Assembly: GCF_011174705.1 (NCBI RefSeq)
Contig: NZ_JAANIJ010000001.1
Coordinates: forward strand, 806,001 to 870,000
Length of the DNA stretch: 64,000 bases
Source: Tessaracoccus coleopterorum
Lineage (GTDB): Bacteria; Actinomycetota; Actinomycetes; Propionibacteriales; Propionibacteriaceae
Direction of reading: 5' to 3'
The translations under genes were made by a program, and so were the position numbers. Every line of letters begins with the position of its first letter. Positions within the stretch are counted from its first letter, which is position 1. Shown here piece by piece: positions 29,013 to 39,529 of the stretch. The notes under the pieces are model-generated. The model was not told the origin of the DNA and ran no database searches. It was given only the letters and a program-made list of their open reading frames with translations.

Positions 29013-32000
29013 GTGAGATCTCGACAAGGTTTGCGAGGCCTGGTCACCGCCACCGCCGTGTTCGGCCTGCTGGTCCTGCCGCTGTCTCCACAGGCACGGG
29101 CGGACGACCCCGTCACATTCTCCAGCCCCGGCAACCCGATCCTGGCCGACGGCTCCTACTACTCCGCCGACGCGGCCCCGCTCGTCGCGAACGGCCGGCT
29201 CTACATCTACGCCGGCCACGACGAGGCGTCGCCCCAACAGGGCGGGTTCAACATGAAAGACTACGGCGTCTTCGCCACCGACGACGTAGAGGCGGGCGAC
29301 TGGGAGCTCTACAAGGCCAACCTGTCACCTGGCGCCGTCTTCGGCTGGGCCACCGGCAACGGCGCCTACGCGGGCCACACCGTCGAGGGTGATGACGGGA
29401 AGTTCTACTGGTACGCGCCGGTGGAGACGAAGTCGACCCAGTTCGCCAACCGGATGGCCATCGGCGTCGCCGTCTCCGACACCCCGACCGGGCCATGGAC
29501 CGACGCGCTCGGCGAGCCGCTGCTCGACTGGGGCGACGTGTTCGGCACCTCCACCAACGGCCAGGAGGTCATCGACCCGCACGTGTTCAAGGACGACGAC
29601 GGCCAGTGGTACCTCTACTGGGGCTCCTGGTACGTCGCGCGGGCCGTCAAGCTGGAGGCCTCGATGACGGCCGTCACCGGCCCGATCAGCACCATGACGG
29701 GCCTCGACTCCTTCTTCGAGGCCCCTGGGTGTTCAAGAAGGGCCAGACCTACTACATGGCCTACGACTGGAAGAAGGGCGGAAGCGACTGCACCCCGTCG
29801 AACTACCAGGCGTGCATCGGCTACGCGACCGCAAGCAGCCCGCTCGGGCCGTGGACCTACCAGGGCATCATCCTGGGCGGCACGTCGGCGACTACCGTGC
29901 ACCCGTCGATCATCGAGTTCGGCGGCACCTGGTACATCACGTACCACACCAAGGACGCCGTGAATGGTGGCCACTTCCGCCGGTCCGTTGCAATCGATGA
30001 GATCGGGTGGGACGGCGACAAGCTGCTGCCCGTCACCCCGACGCTGGCCAACGACCCGTTGAAGACCCCGATGGCCAACGTGGCCCGCAACGCGCATCTG
30101 AGCGCCACCTACACCGAGACTCCCCGATGCGGATCGGCGCACTCAACGACGGCCGCGCCACCACGGCGCTGCTGCCGCCCGACCAGTGGGGCAACTACCG
30201 CAGCACCACCAGTTCGGTGGAGTCGGATACGGTGACCTACCGCTTCGACACGCCCGTGCGCGTCGACGGCGCCGGCATCGCCTTCCACCGCGATTCGAAC
30301 TGGATCCGCCCGCCCGCCTCGTGGCGCATCGACCACCTCGCCGCCGACGGCACCTGGCAGCCCGTGGCCACCACCGGCGCCTACCCGAACTCCACGACCG
30401 CCTGGAACGAGGTGTCCTTCGAGCCGGTCACCACCCTGGCGCTGCGCGCCACGTTCAACGGCCAGGCCAGCGGCGCCTACTTCAACTCCGTTTCGGTCTC
30501 CGAGTGGGAGGTCGACGCGGTGGCCCCGACGGCTACCAGCGGGCCGCCGTCGCGACCCGCCCCGGCGAGGCCCCGGTGCTGCCAGGCGCCGTCCGGCTGA
30601 CCTACGGCGGAGAGACGCTGTGGGCACCCGTCCGCTGGCTCGACGTCGACCCCGCCGACTACGCCGCCGCAGGCACGTTCGTCGCCAAGGGACGCGCCGT
30701 CGGCTACGCGGCCGGCCTCGTCGAGGCCGACGTGACGGTCACGCCCACGCCTCCCGCCCGCCGGCCGACACCGTCGCGCCGGGGCCTCCTTCGCGCTGCT
30801 CGGCAATCAGGGTTCCGAGGGCTGGTTCTCTTCGGCCGTCGACGCCACGCTGGTGGCAACCGACGACGTGTCCTACGCGTCGCTGCTGGAGATCAAGGTG
30901 GGCGACGGCGAGTGGGAGGGCCTCGGCACCGCCCCGTCGGCCGTCAAGCGGATCACCGCGGCGGGCGAGACGACGCTGAGCGGTCGGGCCACCGACGCCG
31001 CGGGCAACGTCTCTGAGATCGTCACCGGAAGCGTGAAGATCGACAACGTCCGTCCCGTCGGCACCGCCGTCCTCGATGCGGCCACCCGCGCCACGACCAT
31101 CACCGCCACCGATGCCCACTCGGGCGTCGCGAAGATCGAGTACCGCTTCGCCGGCGACTGGGCGACCGCGACCGCGGACACCCCGATCCCGGCCCCGACC
31201 AAGGCCCCGGCACCCTCGCCTGGCGGGTCACCGACAAGGCAGGCAACCAGGCCACCGGCACCGTCACGATTCCACCCGGCGACCCGAGCCAGCTGACCGG
31301 AAACCTCGCGCCCGTCGCCGTCCCACCGTCTCCTACGTGGCGCCGTGGAACAGCGCGGCCGGCCTCAACGACGGCACGGCCGCCCCGTTTGAGAGCGCCG
31401 AGGGCAAGCTCGGCGCGGCCTGGGGCACCTGGCCGCAGGTCGGCGAACAGACGGTCACCCTGACCTGGGCCTTCGACGCCACCCTCGGCTCCGTGGGCGT
31501 CTGGTGGTTCGCCGACTCCACGGACGAGTCGATGGAGGGAATGATCCCGCCGCGCAGCTGGGTGCTGCAGTGGTTGGACGGCACCGAGTGGAAGGACGTC
31601 GTCCTCGACGGGGGTTCCACCTACGCCCGTGAGCGCGGCAAGTTCAACCGGGTCGACTTCGCCCCGGTCACGACGAAGTCTCTGCGGATCGTCGCAGAGA
31701 GCTGGGGAGCCGAGGAGGGTGAGGGCTCCGCCGGCATCCTCGAGTGGCAGGCGCTGACCCCGACGGCTCTCCCACCGACGAGACGGCTCCTTCCCTGACG
31801 GTCACCACGGATCCGGCCTCACCCGACGGCGACAACGGCTGGTACACCTCCACGGTCACCGTGTCCGCCGAGGCCACCGACGACGTCGACGACCGGCCCG
31901 TGGTCGAGTCGCGCCCCGTCGACGGCGACTGGGCCGTCACCACCGCGCCGGTCGTACTGGACAACGAGGGCCGCAACGCCATCGAGTTCCGGGCGAGCGA

Positions 32001-32782
32001 CACCGCCGGCAACGTGAGCGGGTCGAGACCGTCGATGTGCTCATCGACACCGTCGCCCCCACGGCGACCTCGTCGGTCGACGCCGGCACCGTCACCCTGA
32101 CGGCCACCGATGCCACCAGTGGGATCGCGAGGATCCGCTACCGCATCGACGGCGGCGCATGGGTCGACTACATCTCCGCGGTGAAGGCCCCTGCCGGCGC
32201 GAAGGTCGAGTTCCAGGCCATCGACAAGGCCGGCCACGCCAGCGCAACGGGTTCCGTGACGATCCCGACTCCCTCGCCCAGCCCGAGCGCGACCCCGACA
32301 CCCAAGCCGAGCGCCACGCCCACGCCCAAGCCCAGCGTCACGCCCACGCCCAAGCCGACGGCGCCGGTCGTGGTCGACGTCTACTCGACCCCGGGCTTCC
32401 ACAAGGTCAACGGCCGGTGGTGGTACACGACGTGCGAGGCCTACTCCCAGACCGAGCGCTGCCGCACCGAGATCTGGGCCACCACCGCCCGGTACAAGGA
32501 CGGACGGGTCATCGTGACGACGGGTTGGACCTTCAACAACCTGACCTACCAGCCGCGCATGACGAGGGAGCAGTGGAAGGGCAACCCGCTGGGCGTCACC
32601 GGCTCCTGGAACACCAACGGCCGACGCTGGTACACGGAGTGCGACACGGCCACCACCGGTGGCAACGGCTGCCGCTCCTACATCTGGACCGACTACGCGG
32701 CCGGAACCAGGCAGCCCGACGGAAGCTACCGCTACACCCGAAGTCGGGGTGGGTGTTCAACAACCAGGTCCGCTTCCGCTGA
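29013..32782 (+). CDS. Very large secreted multi-modular GH43 glycosidase (frame-broken)
   Basis: GTG 29013; signal peptide (RGLVTATAVFGLLVLPLSPQARA). Residues ~30-330 are a GH43 five-blade propeller with the three acids in ILADGSYYSADAAPL, EVIDPHVFKDDDGQWYLYWG and SFFEAPWVFKKGQTYYMAY. Next: a discoidin-like module (ARNAHLSATYTETP, GRATTALLPPDQWGNYRS), a Big_4-type Ig domain (VRLTYGGETLWAPVRWLDVD), Ig-like/OmpL47-type repeats (TATDAHSGVAKIEYRFAG; TATDATSGIARIRYRIDGG), a second discoidin-like module, a PTPKPS linker, and a C-terminal WYT..C repeat domain (GFHKVNGRWWYTTCEAY, TGWTFNNLTYQP, SGWVFNNQVRFR). About 1250 residues. It likely hydrolyses arabinan, xylan or host arabino/galactosides at the cell surface. 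About nine frame changes; none disrupts domain order. Confidence 0.85.
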
Positions 32783-32792
32783 GTGTTCGGGC

Positions 32793-32834
32793 AGAGGGGC
32801 GGCGCGGTGGGATGTTCCCGCCGCGCCGCCCTCT
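32793..32834 (+). terminator. Terminator after the GH43 gene
   Basis: AGAGGGGCGGCGCGG and CCGCGCCGCCCTCT pair with a one-base bulge, 11 nt after the stop. Confidence 0.75.
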
Positions 32835-32934
32835 CCGTGCGGTGATCTGAAGGGCTGAGCCGGGGGCACCGGCTGGTCGTGCGCTGAGCGCTCGGACGCG
32901 ACGTTCCCGGGCGCTGAGCGAGCCGGGCCCGGCA

Positions 32935-33086
32935 ACGTCTACTCGACCCGGGCTTCCACAAGGTCAACGGCCACTGGTGGTACGCAGGGTCCAGGGGCCG
33001 TGCTGTGGTCGATCTGCGAGGCCTACTCCCAGACCGAGCGCTGCCGCACGGAGATCTGGGCCACAGCGGCACTGATCACGGGCATG
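32935..33086 (+). pseudogene. Fragment duplicating part of the GH43 C-terminal domain
   Basis: ACGTCTACTCGACC...GGCTTCCACAAGGTCAACGGCC and GCGAGGCCTACTCCCAGACC...GAGATCTGGGCCAC repeat the DNA of 32377-32490 at near identity, with a ~40 bp scrambled insert in the middle and no start codon. It has no upstream gene and ends in unrelated sequence, so it is a decayed leftover of a tandem copy. Confidence 0.75.
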
Positions 33087-33093
33087 CCCGTCT

Positions 33094-33599
33094 TCACGCG
33101 ATCTCCTCTTCTTTCCCTGTAAATCCGAAAACACGGACTTCGGTTATTTCCGGGTCACTGATCCACACCACCACATCGCCACCATCCATGCTGTACTCGG
33201 AAGGCCCAAGTTCACCTGAATAGGGATCACGGGTACACGGGATGGACATCGATGCAAGTTGCCGCCCAGCCTGGCGGAGCACGATCTCAACCGGTTCCTC
33301 CCGTGGAACGAAGCAACTCGCGACGGCAGAGATTCGGGTCTCGGTTTGCGACGGCGAGAATCGCCACTCCCTCTCTCCCGTCGCTCCCGAGTGGACAAAC
33401 GCCGGGCTCAGCGCTCCCTGACGCTCGCTGATAAGCGCGACGGCCCCGACCGACCGCTCTCCGGCAACGGGGACGCCGTCGGTCCGGACGTCACATGCGG
33501 GGGCTGAGTATCGACGGGAACACCGGCGCCCACGCACCCCGAGACGCCGAGGATGATCGGCAGCAGCCCCACCCAGGCAAGCCTCGCCCCGTCAACCAT
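33094..33599 (-). CDS. Lipoprotein of unknown function (frame-broken)
   Basis: ATG 33599 with AGAGAGGA upstream. MVDGARLAWVGLLPIILGV ends in the lipobox VSGC, followed by a Ser/Pro/Thr-rich linker (PPHVTSGPTASPLPESGRSG). After one frame change near 33440 there is a ~100-residue beta-rich domain with REWRFSPSQTETRISAVASC, two Cys (ASCFVPRE, SIPCTRDPYS) that may form a disulphide, and VVVWISDPEITEVRVFGF at the end. No family recognised. A 33-bp palindromic site lies just upstream. Confidence 0.7.
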
Positions 33600-33614
33600 C
33601 CGGTGTTCCTCTCT

Positions 33615-33647
33615 CAACCTTCTACTACGTAGAGTAGTAGAAGGTTG
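33615..33647. promoter_or_regulatory. Perfect 14-bp inverted repeat upstream of the lipoprotein gene
   Basis: CAACCTTCTACTAC and GTAGTAGAAGGTTG surround GTAGA. It lies 16 nt before the lipoprotein start. The inner TACTAC...GTAGTA resembles operators of BlaI/MecI/CopY-type repressors; as RNA it would form a strong hairpin. The stretch 33648-33865 shows no supported gene. Confidence 0.5.
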
Positions 33648-33865
33648 CAGCGGCGCACACGGGTTCTGACAAGCAATCCCGGCGGCGCGAGCTACATGTC
33701 TTCCAGTGCGAGGCGACAGGAGGGAAACCTTCGATGTGTGCCCGGCTGTATCGCCCTGCTCCGGTGCCTCCGACTTGGACACGAGTCCTGGCGAACGGCC
33801 AACACAACCGGGCCACTTCCGCTGACCTGATCGGAAGGGGCGGCCGAGGCCCGGAATCGACGGTG

Positions 33866-34283
33866 TCAGGCCCACTCAGTCGGTTGCCTCGTCGACCTTC
33901 CGCCCTTGCCACCGGCCAGGAACATCAGCAGCCCGCCGATGAGGCCGACATTCTTGAGGAAGTGGATCTGGTGGGCGGAGCGGGCGGCCGGGTCCTCCTG
34001 TTCCCAGAACGCGTGGCCGCCGATGGTGGTGGGGATCAGCGAACCGATCAGGGCCACCGCCGACAGCCGAGGAAGGATGCCGAGTGCGAAGGTGGTGCCG
34101 GCCCCACCATGATCGCGCCGTTGAGCTTGACGACGGTGGCGGCCTCCTTGTCGTCGAGGTTGATGCCGGCCTTGCCGCTCAGCTTCTGCACGGCGACGCC
34201 GCGACCTCCGGCGCACGCACCGAGGCCTGGCCGCCGTAGATGAGCACCGAGCTGATGGCGGCGCGGGCGAGGAACTTGAGCAT
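33866..34283 (-). CDS. DoxX-family membrane protein (frame-broken)
   Basis: ATG 34283 follows AAGGAG. MLKFLARAAISSVLIYGGQA is the DoxX start; after frame changes near 34200 and 34105 it continues with TTFALGILPRLSAVALIGSL and PTTIGGHAFWEQEDPAARSA, then IHFLKNVGLIGGLLMFLAGG. DoxX proteins are four-helix membrane proteins linked to redox and thiol stress; the exact reaction here is unknown. Monocistronic. Confidence 0.8.
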
Positions 34284-34359
34284 GCTGAACTCCTTGAAAG
34301 GGTTTGGACCCGTCCAGCTTAGGCGGCCGCCGTCACCGCTCTCGGTTCCCGGCCGCGCT

Positions 34360-35412
34360 TCAGCGCACCGGATGCAGCACCACCTGCGTGGCCTTGACCA
34401 CGGCGACAACGGCATCGCCGCTGGTCAGGGACAGCTCCCGCATGGCCGAGGGCGTCACATCGGCCTGGATCGGCTGCCCCGACACGGCGAGGCTCACCCG
34501 CTGCACCATGCCCCTGTCCTCGACCCCGGTGACGACGGCAGGCAACTCGTTGCGGGGCTGCCGTGCGGGGCGCGGCGGAAGATGCTGACGGCACCGGGAG
34601 GAAACACCGCTCGCGCCTCCCCATCGCCCAGCGGCCGTTCCGCCAGGCCGGCAACCACGGCCCCATCGGTCAGTTCGACGGCGTCGCCCAGCGCCCGGCC
34701 GTGCAGGAGGTTGAGCCCGACGAAGTCGGCCAGGAAGCGGGTGCGCGGATTCTGGAACACGCGGTCGACCCCGGCCTGCAGCACCACGCGGCCACCGTCG
34801 AGGTGGGCGACGCCGTCGGCGAGCGAGAGCACATCGAGCGGGTCGTGGGTGACCATGGCCGTCGTGATCCCGCGCAGCCGCTCGCGTAGCAGGCGCCGCA
34901 GCTCCGGGGTGGCGGCGGCGTCGAGCGCGGCGAACGGCTCATCCAGCAGGACTATCTCGGGGTCGATGGCCAGCGCGCGGGCGATGGCGACGCGTTGGGC
35001 CTGCCCGCCGGAGAGTTCGCGCACCCGGCGGGGCCGAAGCCGGCAAGGCCGACGGCCTCCAGCTCGGCCTCGGCCCGGCGTGCCGCGGCGCGCGCCGACG
35101 CTCCCCGGGAGCGGGCCCGAAGGCGACGTTGCCTGCCACCGTGAGGTGCGGGAAGAGCAGCGGCCGCTGTTCGAGGTAACCGATCCGGCGGCGGTGCGCG
35201 GGCACGAACGTCTGCGGCCCGGCCACGACGGTGCCGCCAAGCGAGATGGTGCCCGAATCCGGCCGCAGGGCGCCCGCGATCAGCTGGATGCAGGTCGACT
35301 TGCCGGAGCCGTTCCGCCCTACGATCGCAACAAGTTCGCCCTCGCCCAGCGTGAGGCGGAGCTCGACGTCGCGGGCGTCGACGGCCGCCTCGATCCGCAC
35401 CGCGTCAGGCAT
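34360..35412 (-). CDS. modC: Molybdate ABC transporter ATP-binding protein (frame-broken)
   Basis: ATG 35412 overlaps the modB stop. Walker [20 protein letters not shown]-loop region [19 protein letters not shown], signature [18 protein letters not shown], Walker [14 protein letters not shown] and switch VTHDPLD. The C-terminus is a TOBE/Mop-like molybdate-binding domain ([39 protein letters not shown]). Frame changes near 35115, 35030 and 34560. It energises ModB for molybdate uptake. Confidence 0.92.
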
Positions 35413-36183
35413 GACCACCCCAGGCGTGGAGGCGGGTGGCGAGCCACACGACGGCCCCGGCGACGGCGAGCAGGACGACGGCCAACGCCATCGCCATGTC
35501 GCTGTCCGACTCGCGCAGGAGGTAGATCTCGAGGGGCAGGGTGCGCGTGGTGCCCTGCAGGGAGCCCGCGAAGGTGAGGGTCGCCCCGAACTCACCCAGC
35601 GCGCGGGCGAATGACAGCGCGGTGCCGGAGGCCAGCGCCGGCGCGGCCATCGGCAACGTCACCCGCCAGAACACGCGGGAGGGGCCGGCCCCCAGGTATC
35701 CGGCCGCGGCCTCGTAGTCGGAGCCGGCCGAGCGGAGCGCCCCTCCAGCGAGATGACGAGGAAGGGCAGGGCGACGAAGGTCTGGGCGATCACGACGGCG
35801 GCCGTGGTGAAACCGATCTCGATGCCGATGGCCGACAGGGGTGCCCCGATCAGCCCCTCCTGCCCAGCGTGGTCAGCAGAGCGAGCCCGGCGACCACGGG
35901 GGCAGCACCATGGGGATGGTGATGAGTGTCCGGGTCGCGGCGGCGACCCGGCCGCGGGTGCGGGCGAGCACCAACGCGGTCGGCACGCCCAGCAGCAGCA
36001 CCAGGCCGGTGGAGACCAGGCAGGTGACGAGGCTCAACCGGAGCGCGTCGACGGCGCGCTCGCTCACCAGGAGGGCGGGCAGCTCGGCCCAGTTCGCGCG
36101 AAGCAGCAGGCCTATGAGCGGGACCCCAGCAGCGCGAGGGCCAGGCCCGTCGGCGCCAACGCCCAGCGCGGATACCGCGTCAC
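35405..36183 (-). CDS. modB: Molybdate ABC transporter permease (frame-broken)
   Basis: The GTG at 36183 overlaps the modA stop (GTGA). Helices include [50 protein letters not shown] and [17 protein letters not shown]. The EAA loop [20 protein letters not shown], followed by [13 protein letters not shown] and [16 protein letters not shown], is typical of ModB. Frame changes near 36115, 35900 and 35740. Confidence 0.92.
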
Positions 36184-36967
36184 CTCGGCGCGCCGAAACC
36201 GGATGCCTTCAGCTTCGCCTGCCCCGCACCGCCGGTGATGGCCGCGATGAACGCGTCGCCCTGCTCGGAGTTGGGAGCCCCTTGACCTTGCCGATCCAGT
36301 AGGTGTTGGGCTCGTCCGAGGCGCCGGGCACGTCGAAGACGACGACCTTGTCTCCCGCACCGGTGGCGTCAGTGGCGTACACGAGGCCGGCGTCTGCCTC
36401 CCGGCGGTGACCTTGCCGAGGACGTCGGTCACCTTGGCCTCCTCCGACACCGGCCTCAGCTCGATGCCGTTCGCCTCGGCCGCCTTGACGGTGGCCGCGC
36501 CACAGGGCACGTCGGGCGCGCAGACCACCAGCTTCACGCCGTCCAGCGAGTCGTCGAAGCCGGTGATGCCTGCCGGGTTGTCGGCGGGGGTGACGAGCAC
36601 GAGGTAGTTGGTGGCGAACAGCACGGGGTCGCCGTCGATGAGACCCGCCTCGACGGCCTTGTCCATGTTCTTCCTGTCAGCGGAGGCGAACACGTCGGCG
36701 GGGGCGCCGCCCTTCAGCTGGTCGACGAGGCCCGAGGAGCCGTCGAAGGAGTAGTTGGCCGCGGCGATCCCGGGGAAGACGGTGTTGAGCGACGCCGCTG
36801 CGAACACGACCGCGTCCGCCGTCTGAGGGGACGCGGTAGCGGCCTCCGGGGTCGCGGTGGCGGCGGGGCAGTGGCCTCGGGGGTTCCCGTTGCGGCGGGC
36901 AGGGTTCCACCCGAGCACGCGGCGAGCAGCGTGAGGGGATGACGGCCAGCAGTGCGAGGCGCCTCAT
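36180..36967 (-). CDS. modA: Molybdate-binding lipoprotein (frame-broken)
   Basis: ATG 36967 follows GAGGA. The signal region has a lipoprotein-like C near residue 15-20, but frame changes blur it. VVFAAASLNTVFPGIAA, YSFDGSSGLVDQLKGGAPAD, VFASADRKNMDKAVEAGLID, FATNYLVLVTPADNP and DEPNTYWIGKVKG mark the ModA fold, and the end NSEQGDAFIAAITGGAGQ matches the usual C-terminal helix. It binds molybdate outside the membrane and delivers it to ModB. Frame breaks near 36900, 36400 and 36280. Confidence 0.92.
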
Positions 36968-37357
36968 GCGCGGTTCCTCTCGATGGTGACGTTGGTTGCC
37001 TTGATGACGGCTGTGCCGACGACCCCGACCTCGAGACCCAGCTCGGTGACGGCCTCGGTGGAGATGAGCGCGACCACCCGGAAGCGGCCGCACTGCAGCT
37101 CGACCTGGCTCATGACGGTGTCGGAGACGACGCGGGTGACCAGCCCCGTGAGGTGATTGCGGGCGGAACGGCTGCCCTCCCCAGCGCGTCGCCCTCGGCG
37201 ATCTCCTTGGCGAGCGCGGCCAGCTCGGCGCCGTCGACGCAGCGCCTGCCCGTGTCGTCGAGGCTGCCGGCGATCCGCCCGGCGTCCACCCAGCGGCGCA
37301 GCGTGTCGTCGCTCACCCGAGGAGATCGGCCGCCATCGGAATCCGTATCTGCGTCAT
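36964..37357 (-). CDS. HTH-TOBE molybdenum-responsive regulator (frame-broken)
   Basis: ATG 37357 (MTQIRIPMAADLLGVSDDTL). An excisionase/MerR-like HTH, LGVSDDTLRRWVDAGRIAG, is joined to a single molybdate-binding TOBE domain (ARNHLTGLVTRVVSDTVMSQ, VVALISTEAVTELGLEVG, GTAVIKATNVTIER). Its stop overlaps modA (ATGA), so it is cotranscribed with modABC and probably represses it when molybdate is bound, acting in place of ModE. Frame changes near 37330 and 37170. Confidence 0.8.
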
Positions 37358-37368
37358 GAGTGAACTCT

Positions 37369-37390
37369 AACAGCCGCATATGCGGTTGTT
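37369..37390. promoter_or_regulatory. Palindromic operator upstream of the HTH-TOBE gene and mogA
   Basis: AACAGCCGCATATGCGGTTGTT is a 22-bp near-perfect dyad (one mismatch pair) between the divergent regulator-modABC operon and the mogA-like gene. The central position suggests the regulator controls both directions. Confidence 0.6.
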
Positions 37391-37428
37391 CCATGCGGTT
37401 CGGGTGAACCGTGGCCTAGTCTTGCCCC

Positions 37429-37940
37429 ATGAGCCATCGCGCCTGTGTGATCACGTGTTCGGACCGCGCCGCGGCCGACGTCTACGAGGACCGTTCCGGC
37501 CCATCCTGCGCGACGGGTTGACCACGCTGGGCTTCGAGGTGGGCGAGCCGGTGATCCTGCCCGACGACGCCCGGCTGATCGCCGCCGCCGTCCTTGCCGC
37601 GGTGGCGGACGGTGCCCGCGTGGTGCTGACCACCGGCGGCACCGGCGTGGGCCCGCGGGATGTGACGGTGGAGGCGACGCGTCCGCTGCTCGCCTACGAG
37701 ATCCCCGGGATCGCCGAGGCGGTGCGCGCGGCCGGGCTCGCGAAGACCCCGCTGTCGAGCCTGTCGCGCGGCGTGGCCGGGGTCATCGGGTCGGAGGACC
37801 GGCGGGCGTTCGTGTTCAACGCGCCGGGCTCGCGCGGCGGGGCGAGGGACGCGCTCGGCGTGCTCGGCCCCATCCTGACCCACATCGTCGACCAGCTCGA
37901 CGGCGCCGACCACGACATGGGTCGCCCACCGAGCCGGTGA
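37429..37940 (+). CDS. mog: Molybdopterin adenylyltransferase (MogA/MoaB family, one frame break)
   Basis: ATG 37429 (MSHRACVITCSDRAAADVYE); after one frame change near 37495 it continues GLTTLGFEVGEPVILPDD, VVLTTGGTGVGPRDVTVEAT, ALVNLPGSP-like AFVFNAPGSRGGARDALGVL and HIVDQLDG. It activates molybdopterin by adenylation before metal insertion by MoeA. About 170 residues, normal for the family. Transcribed divergently from the modABC operon, sharing the palindrome. Confidence 0.9.
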
Positions 37941-37965
37941 CCCGGCCGTCGGTCGGTGGACCCGG

Positions 37966-38930
37966 TCAGGCTCGGGACAGCCAGGAGATCAGCTGCCTCT
38001 TCCGGGTCGGCGGAAGCAGCCGACCGGGCCTGCCGCTCGCCGACAGCTTCGCGTAGTCGTAGCGCAGCGCGGGGTGGGCGGCCTCGAGCTCGGCCAGCAC
38101 CCGCGGGAAGTCCGGGGGCCCCTGCACGGGTGAGACAGAGCCGGCGATCCCCTCGTCCGTCGGGTCGCAGCCCTTGCGGTCATACCGGCCGAGCTCGTCG
38201 TGACCGTACATCGACGGCCGGGCGCTGCCGCCGAGCACCTGCGTACTCATCGTCCCGATCCGGATGCTCCAGTCGGTGCGGTCACCGTGATAATTGGTGA
38301 TCTCCATGTAGACGATCGCGTCGAACCAGCGGCAACCAGGCCCGCCAGCGGGTCGTCTTCCTCCTTCTCCGGGACGACGGGATCCAGGCTCAGGGAGACG
38401 CTCCAGTAGTCCTCGGGCAGGCCCAGCCCGAGCTCCCGCGACCAGGCCTCACCGACGGTCTCCGGCTGCCGGCCGAGCACCTGCGCGGCGGCCGCCCGGA
38501 GCCGGTCGGCGGCGTCGAGTTCCGGGAAGAGGCCCGTGAGGAAGAAGATGTGCTCCGCCTGCCGGGGAAGCATGCGGGGCACGAGCGCGAGGATGCCCTC
38601 CACTGCGGGCAGGGCGGGTCCCGCGAGGTCCGGATCGGCCGCCGCGATGAGGACCGCGCCGAGGGCATGGTCGCCCTGCCGGAAGTCCGGGCCCTGGTGC
38701 GGACGGGGTTGTCGATCTCATCGGTGCGGATGTCGATGAAGGCGTCCCCAGCGCCTCGACCACGGCGGGCGTGAGCACCTTGGCCATCCGCTCGACCTGC
38801 TTCCGGTTCCCGGGGCCGACGAGTACGAGGCGATCCTGGCGGCCGCCCTCTCCAGCTCGGAGGCCGTCGGGTCGGGCGCGGTGGCGGCGCGATCGCGGAG
38901 GCGCTGAGCGACGTCAGGTCGGAATCCCAT
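37966..38930 (-). CDS. Hypothetical cytoplasmic protein, ~320 aa (frame-broken)
   Basis: ATG 38930 (MGFRPDVAQRLRDRAATAPD). Joined frames give SELERAAARIASYSS, ERMAKVLTPAVVEALG, DAFIDIRTDEIDNPV, ILALVPRMLPRQAEHIFFLT, LGLPEDYWSVSLSLDPVVPE and VYMEITNYHGDRTDWSIRIG. No membrane segment, no motif I know. It follows the moe/moa genes on the same strand with a 90-bp gap, so a role in molybdenum metabolism is possible but unsupported. Frame breaks near 38840, 38765, 38700 and 38330. Confidence 0.55.
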
Positions 38931-39018
38931 GGACGGAGATTAGCCAGGGGCGGGACCATCCTCGGGCGCCCGCCACGCGGGAGCGGGACGGGCCGCCCGG
39001 CGCCGCGCCGCCGGGTGT

Positions 39019-39519
39019 CTACGGTGTCAGTCCCCGTCCGGGGTCGGGTGGTGCCGCGGACCCAGTCCCCCGAGCGGCCGCCCGACTTGGCGACCACCTT
39101 CGCCGACACGATCTCACTCAGCTTGTCGACGCCCTTGATCATGTCGACGACGGCGAGCGCCGCCACGGTCACCGCCGTAAGCGCCTCCATCTCGACGCCC
39201 GTGCGGTCGGCGGTGCGGACGGTCGCCGCGATCTCGATGCCGTCGTCGACGATCTCGAGATCGACGACGACGCCGTGCACGCCGATCACGTGCGCAAGGG
39301 GAAGCAGGTCGGGCACCTTCTTCGCGGCCGCGATACCCGCGACGCGCGCCACGGCGAGCACGTCGCCCTTCGGCACCGTGCCGCTGCGCAGGGCCTCGAT
39401 GACCTCCTCGCTGCAGCGCACGCTCGCCACCGCGGAGGCTGAGCGGACGGTGGGGTCTTGGCGGTGACGTCGACCATCCGGGCGTTGCCTGCGTCGTCGA
39501 GGTGCGTGAATCGGGTCAT
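39019..39519 (-). CDS. moaC: Cyclic pyranopterin monophosphate synthase (frame-broken)
   Basis: ATG 39519 (MTRFTHLDDAGNARMVDVTA). KVPDLLPLAHVIGVHGVVVD carries the conserved substrate His; RTADRTGVEMEALTAVTVAA, VVDMIKGVDK and VVAKSGGRSG complete the MoaC pattern. It converts the MoaA product to cPMP. Frame changes lie near 39450 and close to the end, where one more shift in the C run gives the TAG at 39019. Confidence 0.93.
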
Positions 39520-39529
39520 GTTCCGGAGC

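Noticed and set aside
33625..33912. 95-codon minus-strand frame between the palindrome and the DoxX gene
   Set aside because: No ribosome site, no motif, Arg-rich composition, and it crosses into the DoxX end and the palindrome.
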